A stretch of 64,000 nt of DNA from Gloeothece verrucosa PCC 7822 (GTDB lineage: Bacteria; Cyanobacteriota; Cyanobacteriia; Cyanobacteriales; Microcystaceae). This document shows positions 48,137-57,148 of the stretch, in pieces. The stretch covers positions 1,302,001 to 1,366,000 of the forward strand of contig NC_014501.1 in NCBI RefSeq assembly GCF_000147335.1. The letters are read 5' to 3'. The translations under genes were made by a program, and so were the position numbers. Under the pieces are notes generated by a model. The model saw only the letters and a program-made list of their open reading frames with translations, was not told the origin of the DNA and searched no databases. Position 1 is the first letter of the stretch; each line of letters begins with the position of its first letter.

Positions 48137-48727
48137 ATGGCTTATTTTTGGTTTAAAGCATTTCACCTGATCGGCGTAGTGGTTTGGTTTGCAGGGTTAT
48201 TTTATTTAGTGCGGCTGTTTGTTTATCACGCTGAAGCTTCTCAACAGCCAGAACCGGCCCAAACGATTCTTAAAAATCAATATGTGATCATGGAAAAACG
48301 CCTCTATAACATTATCACCACTCCTGGAATGGTAGTGACGGTAGCTATGGCGATCGGCTTAATCTCTACAGAAACAGAGGTTTTAAAGTCGGGTTGGTTG
48401 CATATTAAGTTGGCTTTTGTGGTGGCTTTGCTTGGCTATCATTTTTACTGTGGGCGCATTATGAAGCAACTTGAGAAAAATGAATGTCAATGGAGTGGGC
48501 AGCAGTTTCGCGCTTTGAATGAAGCTCCGACTGTGTTATTAGTGGTAATTGTGCTTCTGGCTGTGTTTAAGAATCAATTACCTTTGGATTTAACCACTTG
48601 GTTGATAGTGGCTTTGGTGATTCTGATGGCGGCTTCGATTCAGCTATACGCTAAGAAACGCAGAAAAGACCAAGAAAGATTAATGCAATTGAACTCACAG
48701 GAAGTGAGTAAAGCGGCTGGCACTTAA
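48137..48727 (+). CDS. hemJ: Protoporphyrinogen IX oxidase, HemJ type
   Basis: HemJ oxidises protoporphyrinogen IX to protoporphyrin IX, the step before the heme/chlorophyll branch, and is the usual oxidase in cyanobacteria. The 196-residue protein begins MAYFWFKAFHLIGVVVWFAG, with the conserved heme-ligating His in the first helix. It has four to five membrane helices and the WLHIKLAFVVALLGYHFYCG segment with a second conserved His. It acts in the same pathway as chlD at 11-13 kb, but is not linked to it in an operon. Confidence 0.93.
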   Translation: MAYFWFKAFHLIGVVVWFAGLFYLVRLFVYHAEASQQPEPAQTILKNQYVIMEKRLYNIITTPGMVVTVAMAIGLISTETEVLKSGWLHIKLAFVVALLGYHFYCGRIMKQLEKNECQWSGQQFRALNEAPTVLLVVIVLLAVFKNQLPLDLTTWLIVALVILMAASIQLYAKKRRKDQERLMQLNSQEVSKAAGT

Positions 48728-48816
48728 AGATTATCGCTGTTTGGGGGTGACGAGATAGTTGTTTCTTCAACTGCCCCCATTCTCCCCCCTTCAAAAAAAA
48801 ATTTTTCCTTGGGGGC

Positions 48817-48845
48817 TTGCAATTTAGAAAACTATTTGCTAAATT
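48817..48845 (+). promoter_or_regulatory. Probable promoter of tRNA-Phe
   Basis: TTGCAA at 48817-48822 and TAAATT at 48840-48845 are separated by 17 bases. The -10 lies 30 bases upstream of the mature tRNA 5' end. Both boxes match the sigma-70 consensus at four positions, so the assignment is moderate. Confidence 0.5.
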
Positions 48846-48875
48846 TAATAAACGTGGGAAAAAACAAATCCCCGA

Positions 48876-48948
<73 letters not shown>

Positions 48949-49041
48949 TCTAAACAAAAAGCTTAAATCCCTTACTACAACCGAGTTTCAGGGGTTTAAA
49001 ATGTTTGTGCAGAACTTAGCTTAAATTGTAAACTGACATCG

Positions 49042-49320
49042 ATGGAATATTTATTATCTGTGGGGTTGAGTTTTGAGGCGGCTTCTGGGATACTTCAGCA
49101 GTTGAAGGAATTTGAACCAGATTTTGCTAATCGGGAAATTTTTAAGCGCTTGATGTTAGTTTTTGATGAATCTGTGGGAATACTTAAGTTGAAGGATTTT
49201 AATAGAGAGGAGGCTATCGCTTTTGTTGATAAAGGTTTCCCAGTTATTCCTGTTTGGTTGGATGGGATTTATCAGCAACTTATCAATAAACTCAAAAAAG
49301 CTATTTCTATTCATGGATAA
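49042..49320 (+). CDS. Small helical protein, first gene of the methyltransferase-HerA-NurA operon
   Basis: A 92-residue, mostly helical protein: MEYLLSVGLSFEAASGILQQ, LKEFEPDFANREIFKRLMLV, and a C-terminal helix QQLINKLKKAISIHG. It has no signal, membrane segment or recognised domain. Its last 8 bases overlap the ATG of the methyltransferase gene (49313), so the two are translationally coupled. The position suggests a regulator or accessory subunit of the system. I do not recognise the family. Confidence 0.7.
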   Translation: MEYLLSVGLSFEAASGILQQLKEFEPDFANREIFKRLMLVFDESVGILKLKDFNREEAIAFVDKGFPVIPVWLDGIYQQLINKLKKAISIHG

Positions 49321-50302
49321 TCACAGTAAAATATTGCCTGCCCAAGAAACAAACTCAGGTTGTTATTATGTTGGTGAGGCTGAAAAAGTCTTGAAAGAAT
49401 CCTATTTTTGTAAGTTCAAAGGCCAAATACAGTTAATTTTTACATCTCCGCCTTTTCCTCTTAATAGTAAAAAAAGTTATGGCAATATGCTGGGTGACGA
49501 ATATCTTCAATGGTTTACCGATTTAGCTCCTCTCTTTGCGGAAATGTTAACTGAAGATGGCTCTATTGTTATTGAATTGGGTAATAGTTGGGAATCCCAA
49601 CGTCCTGTCCAATCATTACTGCCTTTACAATCATTGTTGAGTTTTGTTTCGTGTGCAGGAACTAATTTACGCCTTATTCAAGAATTTATTTGTTACAATC
49701 CATCTCGCTTACCTTCTCCTGCTAATTGGGTAACAGTTAACCGCATCAGAACTGTAGATAGTTATACTCGTTTATGGTGGGTAGCTAAAACGGATTCTCC
49801 TAAAGCAGATAATTCTAAAGTATTGCGTCCTTATAGTGAACGCATGAAATACCTTCTTAGAACTGGCAATTATAACTCAGGTAAAAGACCCTCTGAGCAT
49901 AAAATTGGAAAAACTAGCTTTTTAAAAGATTGTGGTGGTTCTATTGCTCATAATTTCCTAGAATTAGACGATATGGACTCTCAAAGAAAAGTTCGTCTAC
50001 CTAATGCTTTTTCTTATTCAAATAGCAGTTCTAATAATTTTTTTGCTAAAACTTGTAAAGAACGGAAAATCACGCCTCATCCTGCACGAATGCCAATGGG
50101 ATTGCCAGCATTTTTTATTGAGTTTTTAACCGATCCTGGAGATTGGGTATTAGACCCTTTTGCTGGTAGTAATACAACTGGATATGCAGCAGCCAGACTA
50201 AATCGAAAATGGTTAGCAATAGATGCAGAAAAACAATTTGTCGAGCAGTCAAAAATTCGTTTTGAAGACCCTACATTAAAAACACAAACACCATCTGAAT
50301 AA
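49313..50302 (+). CDS. Beta-class DNA methyltransferase (N4-cytosine or N6-adenine)
   Basis: From the coupled ATG it has 329 residues. Catalytic motif IV is TSPPF (residues 44-48), and the AdoMet-binding motif I, DPFAGSNTTG, comes late (281-290). That IV-before-I order defines class beta. TSPP[YF] is commonest in N4-cytosine enzymes but is also found in N6-adenine ones. The HPARMPMGLPAFFIEFL segment before motif I is motif X-like. It transfers a methyl group from AdoMet to DNA and would mark self. A longer frame upstream to 49223 only shadows the preceding gene. The next gene follows within 20 bases. Confidence 0.93.
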   Translation: MDNHSKILPAQETNSGCYYVGEAEKVLKESYFCKFKGQIQLIFTSPPFPLNSKKSYGNMLGDEYLQWFTDLAPLFAEMLTEDGSIVIELGNSWESQRPVQSLLPLQSLLSFVSCAGTNLRLIQEFICYNPSRLPSPANWVTVNRIRTVDSYTRLWWVAKTDSPKADNSKVLRPYSERMKYLLRTGNYNSGKRPSEHKIGKTSFLKDCGGSIAHNFLELDDMDSQRKVRLPNAFSYSNSSSNNFFAKTCKERKITPHPARMPMGLPAFFIEFLTDPGDWVLDPFAGSNTTGYAAARLNRKWLAIDAEKQFVEQSKIRFEDPTLKTQTPSE

Positions 50303-50321
50303 ATTTATGAGGATTATTCAA

Positions 50322-52349
50322 ATGAGCATTATTCAGAAACTCACACAACCTAATCTTTTTAAACGTAATAAATCTACGGGTGATTGGGAAACAGGGATAT
50401 TTGTTGGTCGTCCATTTAGACTTAGTTATACTAAAGCAGAAATATTAGTAGCTGATGCTTGGAAGCAACAAGCAAAAGGTATTCCTCAAAGTTGTTTTCT
50501 TTTGGCTTATTATGACAATGAACTTGATAAGCAAAACGATATTGAAGCAGTATTGCTCAGAGTTATTCAACCAACAAAATTACCAACGGATCAAGAGGTA
50601 ATTAGTAGTATGGTTGAATATTATAAAGATGATATAAAAACAGGAGAAACGAAAAAATCTCAGTTAGACACTTTCACTCGTTACGAATTTTCTTTTAGCG
50701 GTTTAGAATGTTCTATACTAGGTTCTTTTTACATTGATGAAAATAGAAAAACTCGTTTTGGGGCAGATTTAGAAAATTTTTATAGTGCCCATAATTACTC
50801 TGTTATTAAGCCTTCAGCAGAGATTTTAAAAGCTATTGTTAACTATCGGGAAAATGGGACTCCCGGAGGCTCTGGAGACATAAAAATTGGTAAAGTTCGT
50901 TATAGTTCTAGTCGACGGTTTCAGCAACAAGAGAATGACGTAATAGTTTATGTTCAAGCTCCTGATTTTGCTGGAACAAGAACTGCTCTTTTTGGAATGA
51001 CTCGAACCGGAAAATCTAACACAGTTAAAAAGATCATTCAATCTTGTGTTGAAATGAGCAATAATGCTCCTTTAACTTTAGATAAAAAGCAAGAAGATCC
51101 AGAAGATGTGCTTAAACGTTTCACAGAAGATAATAACCCTAAGTATCCAATTGGACAAATTATTTTTGATATTAATGGAGAATATGCTAATCCTAATCTT
51201 CAAGATCAAGGCACAGCTATTTTTGATTTATATGAAGAGCAAACAGTTAGATATTCAACAGTTCCTAAAAAAGGCTTTAAGGAAATGAAGGTTAACTTTT
51301 ATAGGGAAATTGAAAACGGTTTTGAAATAATAAAAAGCTATCCTACTATAGCAGAAGACAGAACTAGATTTGTTACAAATTTTAAATCTGTTGATCTGAT
51401 AAAACCGGAAGATTATCAAAATAATCACTCAGCAAGAAATCGTTACGATAGAAAACTTTCCGTATATTTATGTTGTCTTTTCCGGGCTGGTTTTCAAGTT
51501 CCCAATAATTTTACAGTAAGATTTTCAGCGAATCAAAATGTCCGAAATGATGTTAATCCAGATGTTAATCCGTCTTCAGGATTAAATCTTGAAGAAGCTG
51601 CAAATTGGTGGGAAAATTTTTGGAACATTTATGAGGCAGATCCTAATGGCACTTTCAGCAATTATAGGCAACAAAATGAAGGACGTGAATGGGCAGATGA
51701 TGATCTAAAAGCTTTGCTTGTCATACTAACTCGTAGAAGTCGTTCAGGAAAAGATGCTGATTGTTATGGATTTCGTATTCTTAAACCTATTGTAAAACAG
51801 CATACTAGCACTAATCAAGCACCATTTGACCAAGATATTCTCAATAATTTAAGACAAGGCAAAATTGTTATTGTTGATCTTTCACTGGGTAATGCTGAAA
51901 TACAAGCCATCTTTAGTGAAAGAATATGTCAAAGAATTTTTGCTGATGCTATCAGTCGCTTTACTAGCACTCGTCCTAATAATTTTATTCAATTCTATTT
52001 TGAAGAAGCACATAATCTTTTTCCTAAAAAAGATGATAAAGATTTATCCCAAATTTATAATAGATTAGCTAAAGAAGGAGCTAAGTTAAATCTTGGTTTA
52101 ATTTACGCTACTCAAGAAGTGAGTTCAATTAGCAGTAATATTTTAAAAGCAACTCAAAACTGGTTTATATCTCATTTAAACAATGAAGATGAAATTAAGG
52201 AATTGAGAAAATACTATGATTTTAGCGATTTTACAGAGAGTTTAATTCGCTTTAGTCAAGACACAGATAAAGGTTTTGTTCGTATGAAAACTTACAGCAA
52301 TCCTTTTGTGATTCCAGTTCAAATTGATCGTTTTCCTCCTGAAGATTAA
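50322..52349 (+). CDS. HerA-like hexameric translocase ATPase
   Basis: A 675-residue protein from ATG 50322, chosen over 50307 because GAGG stands 9 bases before it. The N-terminal part has the HAS-barrel-like sequence FVGRPFRLSYTKAEILVAD. The FtsK/HerA core shows Walker A LFGMTRTGKSNTVKKI (about 224-239), a second strand IIFDINGEYANP (about 280-291), Walker B FIQFYFEEAHNLFP (about 555-568), and a sensor segment YATQEVSSISSN. HerA proteins pump DNA and pair with NurA nucleases in archaeal end resection; bacterial forms often sit in defence loci. It lies between the methyltransferase and NurA genes. Confidence 0.93.
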   Translation: MSIIQKLTQPNLFKRNKSTGDWETGIFVGRPFRLSYTKAEILVADAWKQQAKGIPQSCFLLAYYDNELDKQNDIEAVLLRVIQPTKLPTDQEVISSMVEYYKDDIKTGETKKSQLDTFTRYEFSFSGLECSILGSFYIDENRKTRFGADLENFYSAHNYSVIKPSAEILKAIVNYRENGTPGGSGDIKIGKVRYSSSRRFQQQENDVIVYVQAPDFAGTRTALFGMTRTGKSNTVKKIIQSCVEMSNNAPLTLDKKQEDPEDVLKRFTEDNNPKYPIGQIIFDINGEYANPNLQDQGTAIFDLYEEQTVRYSTVPKKGFKEMKVNFYREIENGFEIIKSYPTIAEDRTRFVTNFKSVDLIKPEDYQNNHSARNRYDRKLSVYLCCLFRAGFQVPNNFTVRFSANQNVRNDVNPDVNPSSGLNLEEAANWWENFWNIYEADPNGTFSNYRQQNEGREWADDDLKALLVILTRRSRSGKDADCYGFRILKPIVKQHTSTNQAPFDQDILNNLRQGKIVIVDLSLGNAEIQAIFSERICQRIFADAISRFTSTRPNNFIQFYFEEAHNLFPKKDDKDLSQIYNRLAKEGAKLNLGLIYATQEVSSISSNILKATQNWFISHLNNEDEIKELRKYYDFSDFTESLIRFSQDTDKGFVRMKTYSNPFVIPVQIDRFPPED

Positions 52350-52374
52350 ATTAGTTTAAATAAACTCAAAAATT

Positions 52375-53727
52375 ATGGGATATACCAGTAAAAATAACCG
52401 TCGTCCTTTTGAAAGTGCAAGTAAAGCTTCACATCATCATATTATTAAAGATCCAGAGGTTCAAGCAGTAATGCAAAGAATTGAAGAACCTCCTCAAGTT
52501 GAGGATATTTCTACTGAACAATTGATAGAAGATTTTGAACCATCTCAAAATAATCCTGTAGAGGCTATTATTGCCGTAGATGGCGGTTACACAGAAGTAG
52601 TTTTAAATAAAGAATTTCCTTCTCGAACTATCCATTTTTTACAATTTGGAGCTTTATTTTTTAAGTCAGAGGATTTAGCTGAAGTCGATTCATCAGCTTT
52701 TATTGACCCTAAAGATATGGCAAAACTAAAAAATATTCAGCGTCTAAAATTAGCCCTACCTACTCGTAACCTATGCTTTAAAGATAGTAGTACCCTTAAA
52801 GGTACTGTATTAAAAGCAATTTATGAATTTTTTATGAAAAATAATTTAGATGAAGATAAAAGTTTAATAGATACCTTGGCATGGTTTGTATTTCGTAAAT
52901 ATAAACAAGGAAAAAGAACAGAACAAGATAAATACTGGAATTTAGGAAGAAATCCATTAAGTGTAGATAATAATTCAGTTCGTTTATTTGAAAGCGAAAT
53001 GAATAGAAATTATACTTTTAAATGTCCTGAAACTGGAGGAATAATTTATTTAACTGATATTTTTCGGCTTCATGAAGTTATTGATGAAGAAACAGGAGCA
53101 GGCGGTATTTTAGGTTATTTAGTTAATGTAATTGAACACTTAATTATCATTCATTTAATTAGATTATTATGTAACAGACAGCCAGAAATGCTCAAGAAAG
53201 TTTTATTTATTAAAGATGGTTCAACTGGCTTTTTTGGACAAACTGCACAACTTCATGTTGCAATGCAAGATTTAGTCAATTGGCTTTTAGATGAACATAA
53301 TATATTATTAGCTGGATTAGAAAAAAGTGGAGCTTTTGTTGATCACGCTCAAGATATACAAAACAAACTCGACAATGGAAAAGCACTTATTTTGAGTGAT
53401 AATTATATTTATCGTTATATTTTACCGGGAACGGGTGATCCAAATCTTCCTTATGCTTCTACTAGCAACTATGGACATAAACTTATTTTTAAAACTAGAA
53501 ATGGACAAATGTATGTTGTTGCAGTTCCAGTAAGAGAACTTAAGAAAAATCCAACTATTAATGACTTACCAAATTTACAAACTATTTTAGATAATGTAGA
53601 AAAATTACGTTGTGATATGTATGATTCTGCTTTATTCCCTGTAGCTTTAGTAAATAAATTAGTAAGTCTTTCTGCATATCCTAGCCAAAGAATTCTTACT
53701 AAATTTGCTAATAACACTATTAAGTAA
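52375..53727 (+). CDS. NurA-domain nuclease
   Basis: A 450-residue protein with the RNase-H-like NurA pattern: a first strand with metal-binding Asp in AIIAVDGGYTEVVL (residue 69), and VLFIKDGSTGFFG (Asp281), in the position of the second acidic motif. A lysine-containing segment LLAGLEKSGAFVDHA (about 312-326) follows, and then LSDNYIYRYILPG. NurA is a 5'-3' nuclease that docks on the HerA hexamer. It is 25 bases downstream of herA. The N-terminal 60 residues are acidic and probably disordered. Base composition of this and the two preceding genes is more AT-rich than the neighbours. Confidence 0.87.
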   Translation: MGYTSKNNRRPFESASKASHHHIIKDPEVQAVMQRIEEPPQVEDISTEQLIEDFEPSQNNPVEAIIAVDGGYTEVVLNKEFPSRTIHFLQFGALFFKSEDLAEVDSSAFIDPKDMAKLKNIQRLKLALPTRNLCFKDSSTLKGTVLKAIYEFFMKNNLDEDKSLIDTLAWFVFRKYKQGKRTEQDKYWNLGRNPLSVDNNSVRLFESEMNRNYTFKCPETGGIIYLTDIFRLHEVIDEETGAGGILGYLVNVIEHLIIIHLIRLLCNRQPEMLKKVLFIKDGSTGFFGQTAQLHVAMQDLVNWLLDEHNILLAGLEKSGAFVDHAQDIQNKLDNGKALILSDNYIYRYILPGTGDPNLPYASTSNYGHKLIFKTRNGQMYVVAVPVRELKKNPTINDLPNLQTILDNVEKLRCDMYDSALFPVALVNKLVSLSAYPSQRILTKFANNTIK

Positions 53728-53941
53728 AATAAATATTGCATTGTAAATTATATTCAAATCAATTTTTGCCCCTTTCTTATCTCCCCAAATTGCAATTACA
53801 AGCTAATTTGAACGAGAAATCAAGAGTTTGAGGCTACTACTCAGGTTAAAATACCTAGGTAGTGAGCGATTTTAAGCTCCTCTAGACAAAAAAGTTGGGG
53901 AGGATGTCACCTTGTAACTAATCATAATAACTAACCTGATA

Positions 53942-54421
53942 TTATGATTGACCTAATTCCCTCAACTTCTTCAAAACCGCCTCAGCATGACCTTTAACCC
54001 GAACATTCGGCCAAACATAAGCAACTTTTCCATCAGCATCAATTAAAAAAGTAGAGCGAATAACCCCCATATATTCCTTTCCCATAAACTTTTTTAATCC
54101 CCAAACCCCATAAGCACTGGTTACTGTATGCTCCGGATCACTCAGAAGTTGAAGCGATAAATTATGTTTTTCTATAAACTTACCATGAGACTTTTCAGTA
54201 TCCGGGCTAACCCCTACCACCTTAGCATTTAAAGCCGCAAACTCAGGAGAAAAATGCGTAAAATCTATCGCCTCTGTGGTACAACCAGGAGTATTATCTT
54301 TGGGATAAAAATAAAGCACTAACCAATGAGCCGCAAAATGGGACAAACTGATTAAATCACCCTTGTGATCTTTCGCCGCAAAATCGGGTGCTGTTGCTCC
54401 TATCTTAGGTAAATTACTCAT
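53942..54421 (-). CDS. bcp: Peroxiredoxin Q/BCP (thiol peroxidase)
   Basis: From the ATG at 54421 the protein has 159 residues; the 22 extra codons upstream overlap the peptidase gene and are not family-like. The peroxidatic cysteine lies in YPKDNTPGCTTEAIDFT, with preceding APDFAAKDHKGDLISLSHFA and the SFLID-type STFLIDADGKVAYVWPNV. It reduces peroxides using thioredoxin. The resolving Cys five residues later, found in alpha-type BCP, is absent here (TTEAID), so it is probably a 1-Cys or atypical form. It starts 3 bases after the M56 gene's stop, in an operon with it. Confidence 0.93.
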   Translation of the reverse strand: MSNLPKIGATAPDFAAKDHKGDLISLSHFAAHWLVLYFYPKDNTPGCTTEAIDFTHFSPEFAALNAKVVGVSPDTEKSHGKFIEKHNLSLQLLSDPEHTVTSAYGVWGLKKFMGKEYMGVIRSTFLIDADGKVAYVWPNVRVKGHAEAVLKKLRELGQS

Positions 54422-54423
54422 TA

Positions 54424-55287
54424 TTAACAATGTAAAGGAACAGTCGTCAAAGGAAGTAAAGAAAGCGGCAGCCAACTCCAACTCCAATAATTATAAACAT
54501 AAACTAGAGAAGGATTAGACTCATTTAAAAGAGCATTAATTCTTTCTATTAAACGATTTTGATGAACCGACTCATGTAAAGCCGCCGAACAATTAGCGGC
54601 TGAAATCTCAAAACGATCTTCATTAACTTGTTGAGCGACAATCAGTAAAGATTCTGCCAAAAGCAAACCATCTATTTTTTGAGCCGCTTGATAATCTGCT
54701 CTCAACTCTCTTAAAAATAACAAATCCTGCCATAACCCTTCGGTATTAGGTAGCCAAAAGGTCAAAGAACGCAACCATCCTAACCAGAAAAACCAGAAAG
54801 TATCATGATAATCATCATGGGCCTGTTCATGGGCCAAGACAGCTTGTAAATGGTCTTGATCTAAACTATCTAATAACCCCTGACTAATCACTAATTGGGG
54901 TTTCCAAAAGCCTATTTGGGCGCTATAAGGAAAGGCAAGATCAAGAATTCTTGCCCTTTTACCCATAATCATTTTTTCAGGATAAACAGAAAGATTTTGC
55001 AGTGATAGCCAACCTTGATAGGCAAGTTTGAACCCTGAAAAAATAGCGATCAGCAGAAAACCCACTGCCAATAAATAACTATACCAACCGGCCTGTAAAC
55101 CGAACATTTGCCCATGATATCCCATCCAAATTACCGCCACCGAAGTCATCAGCAATAATAAAGGGGGAAACAGAAAAACAAACAGCGATCGCTGCCAACG
55201 GTTCATCCAATTTTCGGTTAAAGATGGCACTAATAAACGAATGCCACAAGCTAACCCTAATGCGCTCAAAATCATGACTAGGTGCAT
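54424..55287 (-). CDS. petP: M56-family membrane metalloprotease, PetP/BlaR1-like
   Basis: A 287-residue integral membrane zinc protease with about four helices and the HExxH motif in LQAVLAHEQAHDDYHDTFWF. A further LRELRADYQAAQ segment supplies the distal ligand. The sensor domain of BlaR1 is absent. It pairs with the BlaI-type repressor gene upstream (the stop and start overlap as TAATG). In Synechocystis such a pair (PetR/PetP) switches between plastocyanin and cytochrome c6: the protease cleaves the repressor according to copper. The symbol is by family and context; petE and petJ are not in this window. Confidence 0.82.
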   Translation of the reverse strand: MHLVMILSALGLACGIRLLVPSLTENWMNRWQRSLFVFLFPPLLLLMTSVAVIWMGYHGQMFGLQAGWYSYLLAVGFLLIAIFSGFKLAYQGWLSLQNLSVYPEKMIMGKRARILDLAFPYSAQIGFWKPQLVISQGLLDSLDQDHLQAVLAHEQAHDDYHDTFWFFWLGWLRSLTFWLPNTEGLWQDLLFLRELRADYQAAQKIDGLLLAESLLIVAQQVNEDRFEISAANCSAALHESVHQNRLIERINALLNESNPSLVYVYNYWSWSWLPLSLLPLTTVPLHC

Positions 55288-55709
55288 TATCGTTTTTCCT
55301 CCCGTTTTTTGCGGATAGCCTGTAAACGAGTTGCAATTTCTGATAATTGTTCTAGACTCGCTGTATCTAGACTATCAGCAAAAGAGGCGACTACATCAGG
55401 ATTACTGACAGCAAGAAAGCGATGTAATTGATCATAAGACTTGATCGCCTGGGCCTGTTTGCGAGAAACTAAAGGTTGCCAGTAAAAAGCCTTACCCTGT
55501 TTATGACAAGTCAACCAACCTTTATTCGTCAAGCGGCGTAGTACCGTCGTCACAGAAGCATAGGCTAACTCTCGGTCTGGATCGGCTAAAATTTGGTCAT
55601 GAACATCTTTAACGGTAGCTGTCCCCATATCCCAGACAATATTGAGAATTTCCGTTTCTAGGGGGCCTAGGGAAAGTTGTTTAGGGCGATAATCAGGTAG
55701 AGGTGGCAT
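55287..55709 (-). CDS. petR: BlaI/MecI-family repressor, PetR-like
   Basis: A 140-residue winged-helix repressor: LSLGPLETEILNIVWDMGTA opens the HTH, SVTTVLRRLTNKGWLTCHKQ is the recognition helix and wing. The C-terminal helices dimerise (ASLEQLSEIATRLQAIRKKR). Proteolysis within the C-terminal half would release it from DNA. The ATG at 55709 follows a TTG two codons earlier. It is coupled by a TAATG overlap to the M56 protease gene. This order matches the cyanobacterial petRP pair, which controls petE and petJ in response to copper. Confidence 0.85.
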   Translation of the reverse strand: MPPLPDYRPKQLSLGPLETEILNIVWDMGTATVKDVHDQILADPDRELAYASVTTVLRRLTNKGWLTCHKQGKAFYWQPLVSRKQAQAIKSYDQLHRFLAVSNPDVVASFADSLDTASLEQLSEIATRLQAIRKKREEKR

Positions 55710-55742
55710 AAGCAATTAAAAATTGAACATTGATCAACAGGG

Positions 55743-56831
55743 TTAACTGGCTAAATCTGGGAATACTTCGCGCACAGCCGGATGAATAAGACGATGACCT
55801 TTAACATTTAACCCTTTAGCTAAGGCAGCATCTTTTTCTAAAGCTTTTAATCCCTCATTAGCTAATTTAAGCACATAAGGTAGGGTACTATTATTAAGAG
55901 CTTGGGTAGCTGTCCAAGGCACTGCCCCGGGCATATTGGGAATACCCACATGAACCACTCCCTCCTCGACATAAGTGGGGTTACTATGGGAAGTGGGATG
56001 AAGGGTTTCAATACAGCCGCCTTGATCCACTGCCACATCGATAATTACTGAACCTGGGCGCATTTTCGAGACTAATTGACGAGAAACTAAGACCGGCGCT
56101 CGTTTGCCGATCACTAATACTGCACCAATAAGTAAATCTGCGTCGGGTACCACCCTTTCTATTTCGGTAGAATTGCTGTACAGCAGTTCTACTCTAGACC
56201 CAAAAAGGCTCTCTAAATAGGATAAACGATCCACGCTGATATCGAGAATTTGTACTTGGGCCCCCATCCCGATCGCCATTTTAGCCGCTTCTGTTCCCAC
56301 GACTCCGCCACCGAGGATAACCACTTTACCCGGACGTACTCCAGGAACGCCGCCTAATAATACCCCTCTGCCGCCTTGCTGTTTTTCTAAATATCTAGTC
56401 CCAAATTGCACCGATAAGCGCCCGGCGATGATACTCATGGGGGTAAGTAAAGGAAGGGTTTTATTAGATAATTCTACAGTTTCGTAGGCGATGGCGCTAA
56501 CACCCGATTCGATCAGATGTTCGGTTAAAGGGCGATCGGCGGCTAAATGAAGATAGGTAAATAGCAATTGTTCTTTGTGTATGTGGGGATATTCTGCGGG
56601 TAGAGGTTCTTTGACTTTAACCACCATTTCCCGGTCCCATACCTCTGTAGCAGTCTTGACAATTTTCGCTCCGGCTTGTTGATAGTCTAGATCAGTAAAC
56701 CCGGCTCCTACTCCGGCTTGGGTTTCTATAAATACGGTATGACCTTTTTCCCAGAGAACCCTTACACTACTAGGACTCAACCCGACTCTAAACTCTTGAT
56801 CTTTAATTTCTTTGGGAACTCCGATTTCCAT
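55743..56831 (-). CDS. ald: Alanine dehydrogenase
   Basis: Ald interconverts alanine and pyruvate plus ammonia with NAD. From ATG 56831 it has 362 residues. Family marks are MEIGVPKEIKDQEFRVGLSP, the catalytic-lysine segment MVVKVKEPLPAEYP, LFTYLHLAADRPLTEHLIES, the NAD-binding VVILGGGVVGTEAAKMAIGM and HVGIPNMPGAVPWTATQALN. All key segments are intact. It is 33 bases upstream of petR on the same strand, which may be only coincidental proximity. Confidence 0.96.
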   Translation of the reverse strand: MEIGVPKEIKDQEFRVGLSPSSVRVLWEKGHTVFIETQAGVGAGFTDLDYQQAGAKIVKTATEVWDREMVVKVKEPLPAEYPHIHKEQLLFTYLHLAADRPLTEHLIESGVSAIAYETVELSNKTLPLLTPMSIIAGRLSVQFGTRYLEKQQGGRGVLLGGVPGVRPGKVVILGGGVVGTEAAKMAIGMGAQVQILDISVDRLSYLESLFGSRVELLYSNSTEIERVVPDADLLIGAVLVIGKRAPVLVSRQLVSKMRPGSVIIDVAVDQGGCIETLHPTSHSNPTYVEEGVVHVGIPNMPGAVPWTATQALNNSTLPYVLKLANEGLKALEKDAALAKGLNVKGHRLIHPAVREVFPDLAS

Positions 56832-57148
56832 TTTAATCCTCAATACCAAATGTTTTGTTATACTTCCACTGTAACGAGGTCTTGTTAGACAAGCCTCTAT
56901 CTCTTGTCGAGGGCTACTGGAATTTATGTTAATTGCACTTTTTCTAAGATAATCCCTATTTTAAAAAAAGTTGCAATAATTATGATTTATTTAATTTTGT
57001 GCTATAATGTAGAGTGTTTCTGTATCCTATTTATCCCTACAGATGTAATTAGTTTTAAGATTTAAAGGGTAAAGTGATCGCTACCTCTTAAAAGTTATTT
57101 TCAATTGATAAAAGTATTAATAAGCTAAAGATTCAGTTGGTGGTTTAA
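56832..57148. other. 317-base AT-rich intergenic region
   Basis: It separates ald from the toxin-antitoxin cluster; both flanking genes read leftward. A rightward TATAAT at 57004 has no -35 box at usable distance. No ORF, RNA gene or strong hairpin was recognised. Confidence 0.45.

Noticed and set aside
53728-53941. Possible attR-like copy of the tRNA-Phe 3' end after the NurA gene
   Set aside because: Searched for GGTTCAATTCCGCC and close variants by eye; none is present.
57001-57009. Rightward promoter with TATAAT at 57004
   Set aside because: No -35 box within 15-20 bases, and both flanking genes read leftward.
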